Origin: Bacillus sp. FSL K6-3431
GTDB taxonomy: Bacteria > Bacillota > Bacilli > Bacillales > Bacillaceae_C
DNA: 64,000 nt
Direction: 5' to 3'
Assembly: GCF_038002605.1 (NCBI RefSeq)
Contig: NZ_JBBOCT010000001.1
Span: 682,001-746,000 of the forward strand
Made by a program: the position numbers and the translations under genes. Positions 41,136 to 49,566 of the stretch are shown piece after piece (the first letter of the stretch is position 1; each line of letters opens with the position of its first letter). The notes beneath the pieces are model-generated. The model saw nothing but the letters and a program-made list of their open reading frames with translations. It had not been told where the DNA came from and searched no databases.

Positions 41136-41786
41136 TTATTTCAATACTTTTAAATACTTTGGGCGCGGCTTTGTCACCTTCTCTACTTCCCCGGTGTCAT
41201 TGTTCGTTAGATATTTATCACCCTTGTCATCCTTAGTCACCGTGTAAGTAGTAACACCTTGGTCTTCGAAAAACTCTTCCATGACCCCCTTACCACCTTC
41301 TGCTCGACGGATGGCACTCATTACGCACATTGTTTTAGAAGAAAATCTGGTTAGTTCCCAATTATGATAATCCCAATGGAACCTCGACATTTCTTCACCG
41401 ATTACTCTGTCTTCGCCAAATTCTTCGATGTACTTTCTAGTAAAAAAGTAATCCTTCAACCCGTATTTCTCACCGTCATACTCTTTGGCTATTGGGAAAA
41501 CCACTTGCAATTGACGTGGTGTTAAAGTACTCATAACCGCGTTTATCGATGAAATGATGCTGAATGTACTGACTAATAATCCATAATCCATCGAATCAAT
41601 GTTTGTTGCATTAATTTTTTTCACACCGTACAAAACTAACTTTTTACGAATATCCAAATCTAGATTTTTGAAATCCTCCCATTTGTCCGTAATACTTTTG
41701 AGTGTGTTTATGAATGCATTTGAATACAACGAGCGATAATTCAGCTTTTCCTTCCTAATCCCCTCAATCACTTTTAACTTAGCCAT
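41136..41786 (-). CDS. Hypothetical phage early protein (216 residues)
   Basis: A helical protein between antirepressor and replication genes: [16 protein letters not shown] start, [40 protein letters not shown], then a threonine/lysine-rich tail. Similar proteins occur in many B. cereus-group phages, without known role. ATG 41786 follows GGTGG and overlaps the antirepressor end by 8 bases. Confidence 0.6.
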   Translation of the reverse strand: MAKLKVIEGIRKEKLNYRSLYSNAFINTLKSITDKWEDFKNLDLDIRKKLVLYGVKKINATNIDSMDYGLLVSTFSIISSINAVMSTLTPRQLQVVFPIAKEYDGEKYGLKDYFFTRKYIEEFGEDRVIGEEMSRFHWDYHNWELTRFSSKTMCVMSAIRRAEGGKGVMEEFFEDQGVTTYTVTKDDKGDKYLTNNDTGEVEKVTKPRPKYLKVLK

Positions 41787-42588
41787 TGATTCCACCATCC
41801 TGTTCTAAAAGTTGTAAGTGCTGCTGTCTGTTCAAAGTTCTAATTTCAAGACGAGTGCTCGTATCTGGCGACCATTCTTCAATAAAATGAAGTGATTCAT
41901 CAAATCGAAGTTTCGGTAATTCTCCGTATCTAGGAATCTCAAAGTGTCGCTTGAACTCGTTCCAAAATTGAGAAAAAACTTTCTTACTTATTTCTTGATA
42001 CGCCTTTGATTCCTTACCGCCTAAACACTTAACAACTTTACCTCTGCCGTTTTTATTAATTCTATGTTCCTGCGCCCCGTCGATCCGCATCGTGTCTTCC
42101 AGTGAGTTAATACGTCCCTCGACCACTCCGAGTCGTTGCTCTTGTTTTACGTTGAATTGTGCAATCGCTGCAATTATTTCAGCTTGCGTTTTAGGTTGTT
42201 CATCTCGCATTTTGAAGTATCCATCAAGAAGTTCATCGTATTTATCCCAAGCAAGATCGTCATCGAAAACTTTTAATAGTTTTGCGTAGCCTCTTTCGGA
42301 AAGTAGATAAATATTTTTAGCTCTATTAATCGCATTTTGAGTTAATATTCCGTTATTGCTCAAAGTGATAACGGAATCAGTTCCGGCTAAATCGAGTATG
42401 TCAATTCCATCTTTGAACCTTTTTCGGTTGCGATTGATATTTTGATTAACGAACATCAATTCCTTTTCATGAATTTCTGCAATATGCTGAACAAGCATCG
42501 ATTTCTTACTCTCTCCAAAACCACCAGCAATGTTTGGAACTGAAATTCCACAAACTTCAGTAATACCTTTAATTGTTATACTATTCAT
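41779..42588 (-). CDS. Phage antirepressor with ORF6N and ORF6C domains
   Basis: A 269-residue protein. Residues 1-105 are an ORF6N/KilA-N-type domain ([59 protein letters not shown]). The C-terminal part ([32 protein letters not shown]) is ORF6C. It is thought to counter the lysogeny repressor or act in early development. AAGGAGG precedes the ATG. Confidence 0.85.
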   Translation of the reverse strand: MNSITIKGITEVCGISVPNIAGGFGESKKSMLVQHIAEIHEKELMFVNQNINRNRKRFKDGIDILDLAGTDSVITLSNNGILTQNAINRAKNIYLLSERGYAKLLKVFDDDLAWDKYDELLDGYFKMRDEQPKTQAEIIAAIAQFNVKQEQRLGVVEGRINSLEDTMRIDGAQEHRINKNGRGKVVKCLGGKESKAYQEISKKVFSQFWNEFKRHFEIPRYGELPKLRFDESLHFIEEWSPDTSTRLEIRTLNRQQHLQLLEQDGGING

Positions 42589-42674
42589 TCTTCATCCTCC
42601 TTCAAGGCTGTTGCGAATAAGCACCCAAGACCAAATGATATAAGTATCAACATGAATGTCTCAGTAATCCCCAT
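42585..42674 (-). CDS. 29-residue single-helix membrane peptide
   Basis: ATG 42674 behind AAGGA; reads [20 protein letters not shown] and ends KEDEE. Its TGA overlaps the ATG of the antirepressor gene (ATGA), so it is translationally coupled. One membrane helix. Function unknown. Confidence 0.5.
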   Translation of the reverse strand: MGITETFMLILISFGLGCLFATALKEDEE

Positions 42675-42784
42675 TTCGATTCCTTCGTTTCACCTTTGCA
42701 TACATACCTGCAAAAAAAAGGCCAGTCTGTACCTACAACATTTGTGTTTAATATCCGTTCAATCGAGACTTTATGTTGTCCCTC

Positions 42785-42955
42785 CTAATTTCGAATCTCT
42801 ATGTGATCAGATACTGTTAATTCGGTATAAACCGTTTTGTCTATAACATCTGACACTAAATGGACCTTGTTACCTTCGACGATCAAACGTCCAGTTAAAT
42901 ATCCATCTAGTCGATCGCTACTTTCTCTCATGTCTTCTGCTACTTTTGCAAACAT
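42785..42955 (-). CDS. Small hypothetical early protein (56 residues)
   Basis: ATG 42955 follows GGAGGG. Reads MFAKVAEDMRESSDRLDGYL, GRLIVEGNKVHLVSDVID: a helix followed by a beta hairpin. Unknown function; in the early leftward operon. Confidence 0.6.
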   Translation of the reverse strand: MFAKVAEDMRESSDRLDGYLTGRLIVEGNKVHLVSDVIDKTVYTELTVSDHIEIRN

Positions 42956-42983
42956 AACTATCCCTCCTTCAAAACTTTCCTAT

Positions 42984-43001
42984 TGAGCGTCTGTCCACGC
43001 A
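42984..43001. repeat. 18-bp repeat tgagcgtctgtccacgca, copy 1
   Basis: Exact copy of 45313-45330 in the same orientation, just downstream of the DUF771 gene; a diverged inverted copy lies at 2101-2117 next to attL. Confidence 0.8.
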
Positions 43002-43007
43002 TATTTT

Positions 43008-43280
43008 TTACCACTCGTCCATGATTTCTTGCATTACACCTAAACTAGCTTCATAAAACCAATACCGCTTTCCTTTCTCTTTCCGCCTTTCGATTAACTT
43101 CATCCGAGGATCGTGTAAAAATTCATTCTCTAGAAACGACTTACTCATGCATGTTCGCTTGACCATTTGTTCAATGTCCCAGGTAAATAGAGTTTGATTC
43201 AGAGCTTCATCCAACTTTTCATGGATATACTTTTTGATTTCATTCTGGTTGATATCAACGTTTATTTTTGCGATTGACAA
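43008..43280 (-). CDS. DUF771 phage protein (excisionase-like DNA-binding)
   Basis: A 90-residue protein of the DUF771 type: [40 protein letters not shown] is a winged helix-turn-helix resembling excisionases. First gene of the early leftward operon, controlled from the operator-rich region at 43476-43567. TTG start with GAGGTGAG upstream. It may be the excisionase or an early regulator; unproved. Confidence 0.7.
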   Translation of the reverse strand: MSIAKINVDINQNEIKKYIHEKLDEALNQTLFTWDIEQMVKRTCMSKSFLENEFLHDPRMKLIERRKEKGKRYWFYEASLGVMQEIMDEW

Positions 43281-43460
43281 TTAGCTCTCACCTCTCTTTA
43301 GTTGAATTCATTTCTTCGCGTTCCATAATCGAACATTCTAGGGAACAATCCTATTACGCTATTTTCACTTCCAGACACTTAAGAAAAAACACGACCACTT
43401 ACAAATGAATTGTCGTTTTAGGTTTCGGTTGTTGGTATTAATTGATCCGCTTTAATTCCT

Positions 43461-43567
43461 CCTTTATTTAGTTCCGGTATTTTAAATACCCTAAAAGATA
43501 AAAAACAAAATGGTATTGACAATACCACGTTTAGGACTTAAAATGTACATAAGGGTATTAGGAATAC
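43461..43567 (-). promoter_or_regulatory. Early promoter and three operators of the lysogeny switch
   Basis: Palindromes GGTATTTTAAATACC (43476-43490), GGTATTGACAATACC (43512-43526) and GTATTAGGAATAC (43555-43567). A leftward promoter, TTGTTT (43508-43503) -18 bp- TAAAAT (43484-43479), overlaps the first operator. A rightward promoter, TTGACA (43516-43521) -17 bp- TAAAAT (43539-43544), overlaps the second and would run antisense to the Cro-like gene into the repressor gene. Confidence 0.7.
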
Positions 43568-43580
43568 GAAATAAAAAATG

Positions 43581-43781
43581 TTACTTCATTAAGTCTTTGA
43601 AAAGGATATCCGGAGTTGAATCCAATTCACTACATATCTTGAACATTAAAGAAGTACTAGGGTTTGCGCGACCATACTCCATACTTCTCACATGTTCAGT
43701 GGATATATCAAGCTTTTCCGCGAAAGCAGTTTGGCTGTAACCCTTCTGCTTACGTGCATTGGACAAGGCTGTTCTTTTCAT
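43581..43781 (-). CDS. Cro-like XRE family regulator
   Basis: A 66-residue helix-turn-helix protein (LSNARKQKGYSQTAFAEKLD, HVRSMEYGRANPSTSLMFKI). ATG 43781 has GAGGTGAG 5 bases upstream; a GTG nine bases further up is part of that site. Divergent from the repressor gene; presumably the lytic counterpart that binds the same operators. Confidence 0.82.
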   Translation of the reverse strand: MKRTALSNARKQKGYSQTAFAEKLDISTEHVRSMEYGRANPSTSLMFKICSELDSTPDILFKDLMK

Positions 43782-43814
43782 GAGTCTCACCTCACTTGCT
43801 TAAGTTGTAACCTC

Positions 43815-43880
43815 AGTATAAACGGTATTTTAAATACCGTCAAGTATTTTTAATACCATTATGCCATTTTTTTATAATTA
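43815..43880. promoter_or_regulatory. Divergent Cro/repressor promoters with operators
   Basis: Leftward: TTGACG (43843-43838) -17 bp- TATACT (43820-43815), with the palindrome GGTATTTTAAATACC (43824-43838) filling the spacer. Rightward: TATAAT (43873-43878) before the repressor RBS, its -35 region covered by AGTATTTTTAATACC (43843-43857). Repressor bound here would block Cro and control its own gene. Confidence 0.75.
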
Positions 43881-43897
43881 TACTGGAGGTACTAGAA

Positions 43898-44224
43898 ATG
43901 TCCATAGGACAACGTGTAAAAAAATTAAGATTAAAACATAATTTAACGCAACTACAAATGGCTGAATTCCTCGGCATTGGGCGCTCTAATTTAGGTCACA
44001 TTGAAAACGACCGCGTTGAGTTGGAAAGTAAATACGCTACAAAATTAGCAGAAAAGTTCAATACATCTGTTGAGTATATTTTAACTGGAGAGGGTGAAGC
44101 CGAAACAGATCCAGACATAAGAACCCTACATAGGGCGGCAAAAGATATGACTCCAGAACAGAGAAAGAAGGCAATAAAAATACTCGAAGCGACTTTTGAG
44201 GATTTATTCGATGATGAGGACTAA
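43898..44224 (+). CDS. Lysogeny repressor, XRE family
   Basis: A 108-residue protein. Residues 5-60 are the lambda-repressor-like HTH (RLKHNLTQLQMAEFLGIGRS, RVELESKYATKLAEKFNTSV). The C-terminus (KDMTPEQRKKAIKILEATFE) is a short dimerisation helix. There is no RecA-type cleavage domain, so induction should go through the adjacent ImmA protease. TGGAGGTACTAGAA precedes the ATG. Confidence 0.87.
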   Translation: MSIGQRVKKLRLKHNLTQLQMAEFLGIGRSNLGHIENDRVELESKYATKLAEKFNTSVEYILTGEGEAETDPDIRTLHRAAKDMTPEQRKKAIKILEATFEDLFDDED

Positions 44225-45254
44225 ACCAAATTACGACAAAGCCAAAAGGGCCGCATATGACGCTTTGGAATATCATAGGATCAGTGATTTCCCTATCGAT
44301 ATTCTTACAATACTAGAATCATATGATGATATAAAGATAATTTCTTACAGTGAGATGGCTAAAAAGAGAGGATGTACTATAGAAGAGATTATTGCAGTCA
44401 ACTCTTCCGAGGATGGGGTGATTCATTATTCCGGAAATAGGGGCAAATATTTTATAGCTTACAATGATGCAATAGGACATAAAGAGCGCGTATATTGGAC
44501 TCTAGCCCATGAGTACGGACATTATCTTTTAGGTCATCATAAAGAGTCAAGTAAATCTAGCTTAGCTAGAAATGAAATGGTTGATGCGGAATATGATGTT
44601 CAGGAAGTAGAGGCTAATTTTTTTGCTCGATTCTTTTTATCTCCTCCTCCGATAATAGTTGAGGCCAAAATGAACGACCATAAAAAAATAATGGATTTTT
44701 TCGGAGTATCATTCACAGCAGCCTCGAACACTTTAAAATACATCGAGGACAGTTATAAAAAGGGCTTTCGATTTAATACACCTATAAAAATAGCAAAGTA
44801 CATTAATAAATTTATTAGTAAAGTACAATTGGGGAAAACCTGTAGAAATTGTAGCGGGTTCTCTTATATAAGAAACGCCGAACATTGTGGAATTTGTGGC
44901 AGCAACGACTTTCATAACATCTATAAAGGAGAAGATATAGATATGATTTATGTAGGTATAAATGTAAATGAAAACGGCAAAGCGTTAGAATGTCCAGTGT
45001 GTGAAAACGAAGAAACCCATATAGAAGGGGAACATTGTGGACAATGTGGAACCTTTATTATAAACCTATGTTCAATTGAACTGGATGGTTGGAATGATGA
45101 TCGTTACAGGCCTTGTCCTGATCCACTCCCCGGTAATCTAAGACATTGCACAAAGTGCGGAGCTGAGAGTACATTCTTAAAAACAGGGATATTGAAACCA
45201 TGGACTCAAGAAAAAGAAGATATAAAGGAGTTTAATAAGCTGTTTCTTGCTTAA
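44211..45254 (+). CDS. ImmA/IrrE metallopeptidase with C-terminal zinc ribbons
   Basis: A 347-residue protein. Residues about 20-165 are the ImmA/IrrE domain with zinc motif HEYGH (AHEYGHYLLGHH) and a downstream glutamate-rich helix (VQEVEANFFARFFL). It should cut the repressor encoded just upstream when DNA is damaged, as in ICEBs1. Residues 200-345 hold three zinc ribbons: CRNC/CGIC, CPVC/CGQC, CTKC with an earlier C. ImmA proteins are usually 160-200 residues, so the tail is an extension. ATG 44211 overlaps the repressor end. Confidence 0.87.
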   Translation: MMRTKPNYDKAKRAAYDALEYHRISDFPIDILTILESYDDIKIISYSEMAKKRGCTIEEIIAVNSSEDGVIHYSGNRGKYFIAYNDAIGHKERVYWTLAHEYGHYLLGHHKESSKSSLARNEMVDAEYDVQEVEANFFARFFLSPPPIIVEAKMNDHKKIMDFFGVSFTAASNTLKYIEDSYKKGFRFNTPIKIAKYINKFISKVQLGKTCRNCSGFSYIRNAEHCGICGSNDFHNIYKGEDIDMIYVGINVNENGKALECPVCENEETHIEGEHCGQCGTFIINLCSIELDGWNDDRYRPCPDPLPGNLRHCTKCGAESTFLKTGILKPWTQEKEDIKEFNKLFLA

Positions 45255-45312
45255 TTAATAGTCTTTTAAACTATAAAGGAGGTGATGCCGAGCTATAGTA
45301 ACTATCCCCCAG

Positions 45313-45330
45313 TGAGCGTCTGTCCACGCA
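45313..45330. repeat. 18-bp repeat tgagcgtctgtccacgca, copy 2
   Basis: Exact copy of 42984-43001, located 19 bases before the integrase start codon and just after a perfect AAAGGAGGTGATG. Position beside int suits an arm-type or autoregulatory integrase site (inference). Confidence 0.8.
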
Positions 45331-45349
45331 ACGAAAGGGAAATATAACT

Positions 45350-46522
45350 ATGAAACTATATAAAACTAAAAAAGATCCGGAGTTGTACTATTACTATAAT
45401 GCTCAAAAGCAGAAAAAATGGATGTACCGTCATAGGTATTATGATGATCTAGGATATCGTAGAGAAAAATCCAAACAAAACTTTGAAAAAGAAGCCGATG
45501 CATATAGAGAGTTATTAAAAATAAAAACTGACACCGCAAATGGACTTGTAAAGCAAGTTGAATATTCCGGTATATTAATATCTGAGTGGCTAGATATTTG
45601 GTACGAAACTAATCAAAATGAATGGGAAATACCAACTAGAATGCATCGTAAAAGAGTCATTACTCTACATTTAAAACCGTTGCTCGGTAAATATAAGCTA
45701 GCAGATTTGGATAACGCGACATACAGACGAGTCTTCATTAATAAGACTTTGAAAAGCTTTAAACCAAGCACAGTCGCAGAATATCATCGGCTTTTTAAAA
45801 TTGCTGTTAATGCAGCTATTGATAATGAAATAATTTCACGAAATCGGTTCAAAAAAATAAAAATTGACCAAGATGAACCAGAAAATAACTTTCTCACTCC
45901 TGATGAGTTAAGTGAGTTTCTTTCGTATACAAAAAAGTATGAACGTATAACTATTTACACTTTAACACTTTTGTTAGCTTACACTGGATTCAGAAAAGGT
46001 GAAGCTTTAGGACTTACTTGGAATGACATCAATTTCAAAAATAAAACGATCACAGTGAATTGCACAAGAGACCAACATGGCGTACGTTCACCGAAAACAA
46101 AAAGGAGTTATCGAACGATCCATGTAGATCAATTGGTATTAGTACAATTGGAAAGTTACAAATTGTGGTCTAAGAAAGTTAAGCTATCATTTGGGGACCA
46201 CTTGAAAAAAGAGGATTTTATTTTTATTAGTACAAAAGGTGCCCCATTGTATCACAACAATATCAATACGCGATTTAGACGAATTCTTAAGAAGAATCCG
46301 GACTTTACGGTTATTACTCCTCATGGATTGAGGCATACACACGCAACAATTTTAATTAGTAAGAGAATACCAGTTAGGACTATTGCCGATCGTTTAGGAA
46401 ACACACCTCAGATGATTTACGATGTTTACGGACATTCTTTCGAAGCATTAGAATTAGAAAGCGTCAATGCATTTAGTGACAGTCTAAAGGAAGTTGGGGG
46501 CACTTCTGGGGGCGGTTTTTAA
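45350..46522 (+). CDS. int: Tyrosine recombinase / phage integrase
   Basis: A 390-residue integrase that joins attP and attB. Residues 1-60 form an arm-binding domain; 65-165 the SAM-like core-binding domain (SEWLDIWYETNQNEWEIPTR). The catalytic domain has Arg in TGFRKGEALGLTW, Lys near SPKTKRSYRT, H-x-x-R in THGLRHTHAT, and Tyr in YDVYGHSF. The usual LGH is LGN, a common variant in Firmicute phages. It ends 38 bases before attR. AAGGG stands just upstream of the ATG. Confidence 0.93.
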   Translation: MKLYKTKKDPELYYYYNAQKQKKWMYRHRYYDDLGYRREKSKQNFEKEADAYRELLKIKTDTANGLVKQVEYSGILISEWLDIWYETNQNEWEIPTRMHRKRVITLHLKPLLGKYKLADLDNATYRRVFINKTLKSFKPSTVAEYHRLFKIAVNAAIDNEIISRNRFKKIKIDQDEPENNFLTPDELSEFLSYTKKYERITIYTLTLLLAYTGFRKGEALGLTWNDINFKNKTITVNCTRDQHGVRSPKTKRSYRTIHVDQLVLVQLESYKLWSKKVKLSFGDHLKKEDFIFISTKGAPLYHNNINTRFRRILKKNPDFTVITPHGLRHTHATILISKRIPVRTIADRLGNTPQMIYDVYGHSFEALELESVNAFSDSLKEVGGTSGGGF

Positions 46523-46560
46523 AACACCCGTGTAAAACTTAATGGTATTAAGGATTTCGG

Positions 46561-46585
46561 AAACATGCTATAATACTTTGGATAA
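46561..46585. other. attR core carrying the ABC-F promoter -10
   Basis: Exact copy of 1922-1946. TGC-TATAAT (46566-46574) is an extended -10 about 37 bases before the ABC-F start, so insertion here replaces the sequence upstream of -10 but keeps the promoter core. Confidence 0.85.
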
Positions 46586-46610
46586 CGTTATATTGGAGGA
46601 TGTGTTTAAG

Positions 46611-48230
46611 TTGATTACTGTTAATAATGTTGGTCTACGCTTTGGTGAGCGTAAATTATTCGAAGATATAAATATTAAATTTACTCACGGAAATTGCTAT
46701 GGCTTGATTGGTGCAAATGGTGCCGGCAAGTCTACCTTTCTAAAGATATTATCAGGAGAACTCGAAGCTCAAACAGGTACTGTTTCTATGACACCTGGCG
46801 AGCGCCTTGCTGTATTAAAACAAGATCACTTTCAATATGAGGAAGAAGAAGTGTTAAAAGTGGTTGTTATGGGTCATACTCGCCTATATGAAATAATGCA
46901 GGAAAAAGATGCAATCTATATGAAAGCAGACTTTTCTGAGGAAGACGGAATGCGTGCTGCTGAACTAGAAGGCGAATTTGCAGAAATTAATGGTTGGGAA
47001 GCAGAGTCTGAAGCAGCCATTTTACTAAAAGGCCTAGGAATCGATGAAACTTTACATGATAAGAAAATGGCTGAACTTTCTGGTTCTGATAAAATCAAAG
47101 TATTACTTGCACAGGCTCTATTCGGTAAACCTGATGTCCTACTACTTGATGAGCCTACAAACCATCTTGATTTAAAAGCGATTCAATGGTTGGAAGAGTT
47201 TCTTATCAATTTTGACAATACGGTTATCGTTGTATCACATGACCGTTATTTCTTGAATAAAGTTTGTACACATATTGCTGACCTCGATTTCGCGAAAATT
47301 CAAGTATATGCTGGAAATTATGATTTCTGGTATGAATCAAGTCAATTAGCACAGCGTATGGCTTCAGATGCTAACAAAAAGAAAGAAGAAAAAATAAAAG
47401 AATTGCAGGCTTTCATTGCGCGCTTTAGTGCGAATGCTTCCAAATCTAAGCAAGCTACATCTCGGAAAAAGTCACTTGATAAGATTACATTAGATGATAT
47501 TCAACCATCATCTCGTCGCTACCCTTTCGTTGGATTTAGCCCAGAAAGAGAAATTGGGAATGATCTACTAAGAATAGAGGGACTAACTAAGACGATAGAC
47601 GGTGTTAAAGTACTTGATAACATTAGCTTTATTATGAATAAGGATGATAAGATTGCTCTCGTCGGTAAAAATGAAATTGCAAAAACTACGTTATTTAAAA
47701 TTTTAACTGGGGAAATGGAACCAGATGAAGGCTCCTTTAAATGGGGCATCACTACTTCTCAAGCGTATTTCCCTAAAGATAACTCCGAATTTTTTGAAGG
47801 CAGTGAATTAAATCTTGTTGATTGGCTACGTCAATTCTCTCCACAAGATGATAGTGAAAGCTTCCTACGCGGTTTCTTAGGTAGAATGTTATTTTCTGGT
47901 GAGGAAGTATTGAAAAAAGCTTCTGTCTTATCTGGAGGCGAAAAAGTCAGATGTATGCTTTCAAAAATGATGTTAAGTGGAGCTAACGTCCTTTTGTTAG
48001 ATGAGCCTACAAACCATCTAGACTTAGAATCGATTACAGCACTTAATGACGGACTCATTAGCTTTAAAGGCTCTTTGATGTTCGCATCACATGACCATCA
48101 GTTTATTCAAACGATTTCTAATCGCATCATTGATCTAACACCAAAAGGAATCATTGATAAATCAATGAATTACGATGAATACCTAGAAGATGCACAATTG
48201 CAAAAACAAGTAGAAGAAATGTACGCATAA
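46611..48230 (+). CDS. ykpA: ABC-F family ATPase (YkpA/YbiT-like)
   Basis: A 539-residue soluble twin-ATPase acting on the ribosome. NBD1: Walker A GANGAGKST, Walker B LLLDEPTNHLDL; its signature is LSGSDK, not LSGGE. A linker rich in KKKEEKIKEL follows, then SRRYPFVGFSPEREIGNDLL. NBD2: Walker A is the degenerate GKNEIAKTT; signature LSGGEKVR; Walker B LLLDEPTNHLDLES. These features mark the YkpA/YbiT branch. The start is TTG 46611, 10 bases after GGAGGA; an in-frame ATG at 46542 lies upstream of the promoter, outside the mRNA. Confidence 0.88.
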   Translation: MITVNNVGLRFGERKLFEDINIKFTHGNCYGLIGANGAGKSTFLKILSGELEAQTGTVSMTPGERLAVLKQDHFQYEEEEVLKVVVMGHTRLYEIMQEKDAIYMKADFSEEDGMRAAELEGEFAEINGWEAESEAAILLKGLGIDETLHDKKMAELSGSDKIKVLLAQALFGKPDVLLLDEPTNHLDLKAIQWLEEFLINFDNTVIVVSHDRYFLNKVCTHIADLDFAKIQVYAGNYDFWYESSQLAQRMASDANKKKEEKIKELQAFIARFSANASKSKQATSRKKSLDKITLDDIQPSSRRYPFVGFSPEREIGNDLLRIEGLTKTIDGVKVLDNISFIMNKDDKIALVGKNEIAKTTLFKILTGEMEPDEGSFKWGITTSQAYFPKDNSEFFEGSELNLVDWLRQFSPQDDSESFLRGFLGRMLFSGEEVLKKASVLSGGEKVRCMLSKMMLSGANVLLLDEPTNHLDLESITALNDGLISFKGSLMFASHDHQFIQTISNRIIDLTPKGIIDKSMNYDEYLEDAQLQKQVEEMYA

Positions 48231-48239
48231 CAAAGAAAA

Positions 48240-48350
48240 GCGGGGCCGCTGTGCACCCTGAGCTAGACAATAAAGGAACAACAGCTAAGGAATGCCACGT
48301 CGTGTGGCAACACCGTTGTGACTCGCATCGTGCGAGCCCCCATTAAGCGC
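48240..48350. other. GC-rich folded non-coding element
   Basis: GGGGC (48242-48246) can pair with GCCCC near 48339, enclosing GCCAC/GTGGC and CTCGCA/TGCGAG hairpins. No reading frame of note. It resembles in size and style the folded stretch at 1621-1745. It could be an intergenic repeat or a small RNA; nothing more can be said from one window. Confidence 0.35.
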
Positions 48351-48356
48351 ATATAG

Positions 48357-48407
48357 GCCTACTTAAAACCCTAAAGCATTCTCTTGCTTCTAGGGTTTTA
48401 AGTAGGC
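48357..48407. terminator. Strong bidirectional terminator
   Basis: GCCTACTTAAAACCCTA and TAGGGTTTTAAGTAGGC are perfect 17-bp complements around a loop with further AAGCA/TGCTT pairing. It ends both the ABC-F gene and the convergent DUF421 gene. Confidence 0.85.
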
Positions 48408-48410
48408 TTT

Positions 48411-49280
48411 CTATTCATTGGCAAGTAAGTGTTCCGATTTATTTATCACTTTTTCAAGTATCTCCGCGTTTTTCTTATACATTACTTTGGCTTCTTCTAC
48501 ATCGGTTTGTAGCTCAAAAGCTTCCATATCTGATTGACATTTTTTTAGGGCATTTAATAATTTCTTTCTTGGAGTTGCAGTTGGAATACTTATTTCATCA
48601 TCGTAAGTATCAACTGTTAATGCTCCATACGAATCAACCTGACCAATATAAACGTTATCAAGTGCGACGTTTAGTTTTTCTAGCTCTACTTCCAGCCAAG
48701 CTCGCGTATGTCCCCCAGCAGCAAGTGCTGCATCCACTATTTCACCTTCTAGGATCACCGCTTGTGGTGCTTTTTCAGGAGCGACTTCCATTTGAATATC
48801 TTTTGGCGTTAAGGGTTGTTTTTCTTTTTTGAGTAATACATTTAATTCACCATCTGCTTCTAATAAAGCAAACTCAACATCCGTTACCTGAAAAGCATTT
48901 TTTTTCCTCAACAATTGCATTAATTCATCTACAGTATATTGTTCTTTCGCTAAATTCTCTTCATGAATCTTACCATTTTGAATTACAATCGTTGACGTAC
49001 CCTCAATAAAGTTTCTTGCCTTTTTACTCTTTAAACCGATGAAACCGGCAATAAATGGTATAGCAGTCCAAACGATCAAACTATATAAGCCATGTGCAAA
49101 GCTATGTTCAAGACCGGTAGACATTTCAGCAGCAATACTACCGATTGTAATTCCCGCTACATATTCAAAGAATGACAAATGGGATAATTGTTTTTTTCCA
49201 AGCAATTTCATAAGTAGAAATAAAACAATTACTAAAGTGGAGGACCTGATAATAATAACTAGCCAATCAGGAAGATTCAT
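48411..49280 (-). CDS. DUF421 (YetF-like) membrane protein with DUF1657-like tail
   Basis: A 289-residue protein: three N-terminal helices (LVIIIRSSTLVIVLFLLMKL, then FFEYVAGITIGSIAAEM, LYSLIVWTAIPFIAGFIG). The DUF421 cytosolic domains follow (STIVIQNGKIHEENLAKEQY, VDELMQLLRKKNAFQVTDVE). The last 50 residues (ALKKCQSDMEAFELQTDVEE, AKVMYKKNAEILEKV) resemble the DUF1657 proteins encoded next to it. Family members occur with spore membrane SpoVA clusters. The start ATG 49280 follows GGTAGG. Confidence 0.8.
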   Translation of the reverse strand: MNLPDWLVIIIRSSTLVIVLFLLMKLLGKKQLSHLSFFEYVAGITIGSIAAEMSTGLEHSFAHGLYSLIVWTAIPFIAGFIGLKSKKARNFIEGTSTIVIQNGKIHEENLAKEQYTVDELMQLLRKKNAFQVTDVEFALLEADGELNVLLKKEKQPLTPKDIQMEVAPEKAPQAVILEGEIVDAALAAGGHTRAWLEVELEKLNVALDNVYIGQVDSYGALTVDTYDDEISIPTATPRKKLLNALKKCQSDMEAFELQTDVEEAKVMYKKNAEILEKVINKSEHLLANE

Positions 49281-49297
49281 TATTTCTTGCCTACCTT

Positions 49298-49504
49298 TCA
49301 AGAATTTCTATATTGCAGTTCCTCTGCTTTCATATACTCTATCCTTAAATGTAAATTTTGAACTACCTTTTCTACATCTAACATACATTCATGAAAGATG
49401 GCTCTCGCATCTTCATCTGCGGCAACTTGGGCAAGATGTGAAAATTCCGCTTGTATGCCTTTAGCATTTGCATGTGAAGCTTTTATATTAGCGATAATAG
49501 TCAT
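49298..49504 (-). CDS. DUF1657 protein
   Basis: A 68-residue helical protein (ANIKASHANAKGIQAEFSHL, DARAIFHECMLDVEKVVQNL) of the DUF1657 family, three-helix proteins found in spore formers, usually in pairs with DUF421. Function unknown. GGAGATGAATAA precedes the ATG. Confidence 0.8.
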   Translation of the reverse strand: MTIIANIKASHANAKGIQAEFSHLAQVAADEDARAIFHECMLDVEKVVQNLHLRIEYMKAEELQYRNS

Positions 49505-49566
49505 TTATTCATCTCCTTTGTTGAAAAAGAACAGAGTGACGATACACCCTGTTCCTTAACAATAAA

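Larger units (their letters stand above)
1922..46585. mobile_element. Integrated temperate phage (contractile tail, PBSX-like) with accessory left end
   Basis: The element is bounded by a perfect 25-bp direct repeat, 1922-1946 and 46561-46585, and is 44.66 kb with one core copy. A tyrosine integrase gene ends 38 bp before the right copy, the usual position in Gram-positive phages. Between the repeats is a full lysogeny, replication, packaging, head, tail and lysis gene set in standard order, read leftward. The stretch 1947-9298 carries non-phage cargo (AraC regulator, cassette array) but is inside the att repeats, so it should move with the element. Most structural genes look intact; the sigma-like gene is frameshifted. 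Confidence 0.88.

Noticed and set aside
43307..43320. TTTAGTTGAATTC resembling half of the cassette repeat
   Set aside because: Only one arm is present, with no core or partner; chance match in A+T-rich regulatory DNA.
45286..45348. Small ORF MPSYSNYPPVSVCPRN before int
   Set aside because: Its ATG is embedded in the AAAGGAGGTGATG ribosome site, leaving no spacing; the stretch also contains the 18-bp repeat, better explained as a DNA site.
1922..46585. tRNA gene as integration target
   Set aside because: No tRNA-like cloverleaf at either att core; the core is a promoter sequence of the ABC-F gene.
46542..46610. N-terminal extension of the ABC-F protein from ATG 46542
   Set aside because: These 23 codons span the att core and the promoter -10; TTG 46611 has GGAGGA at correct distance and matches the family start.
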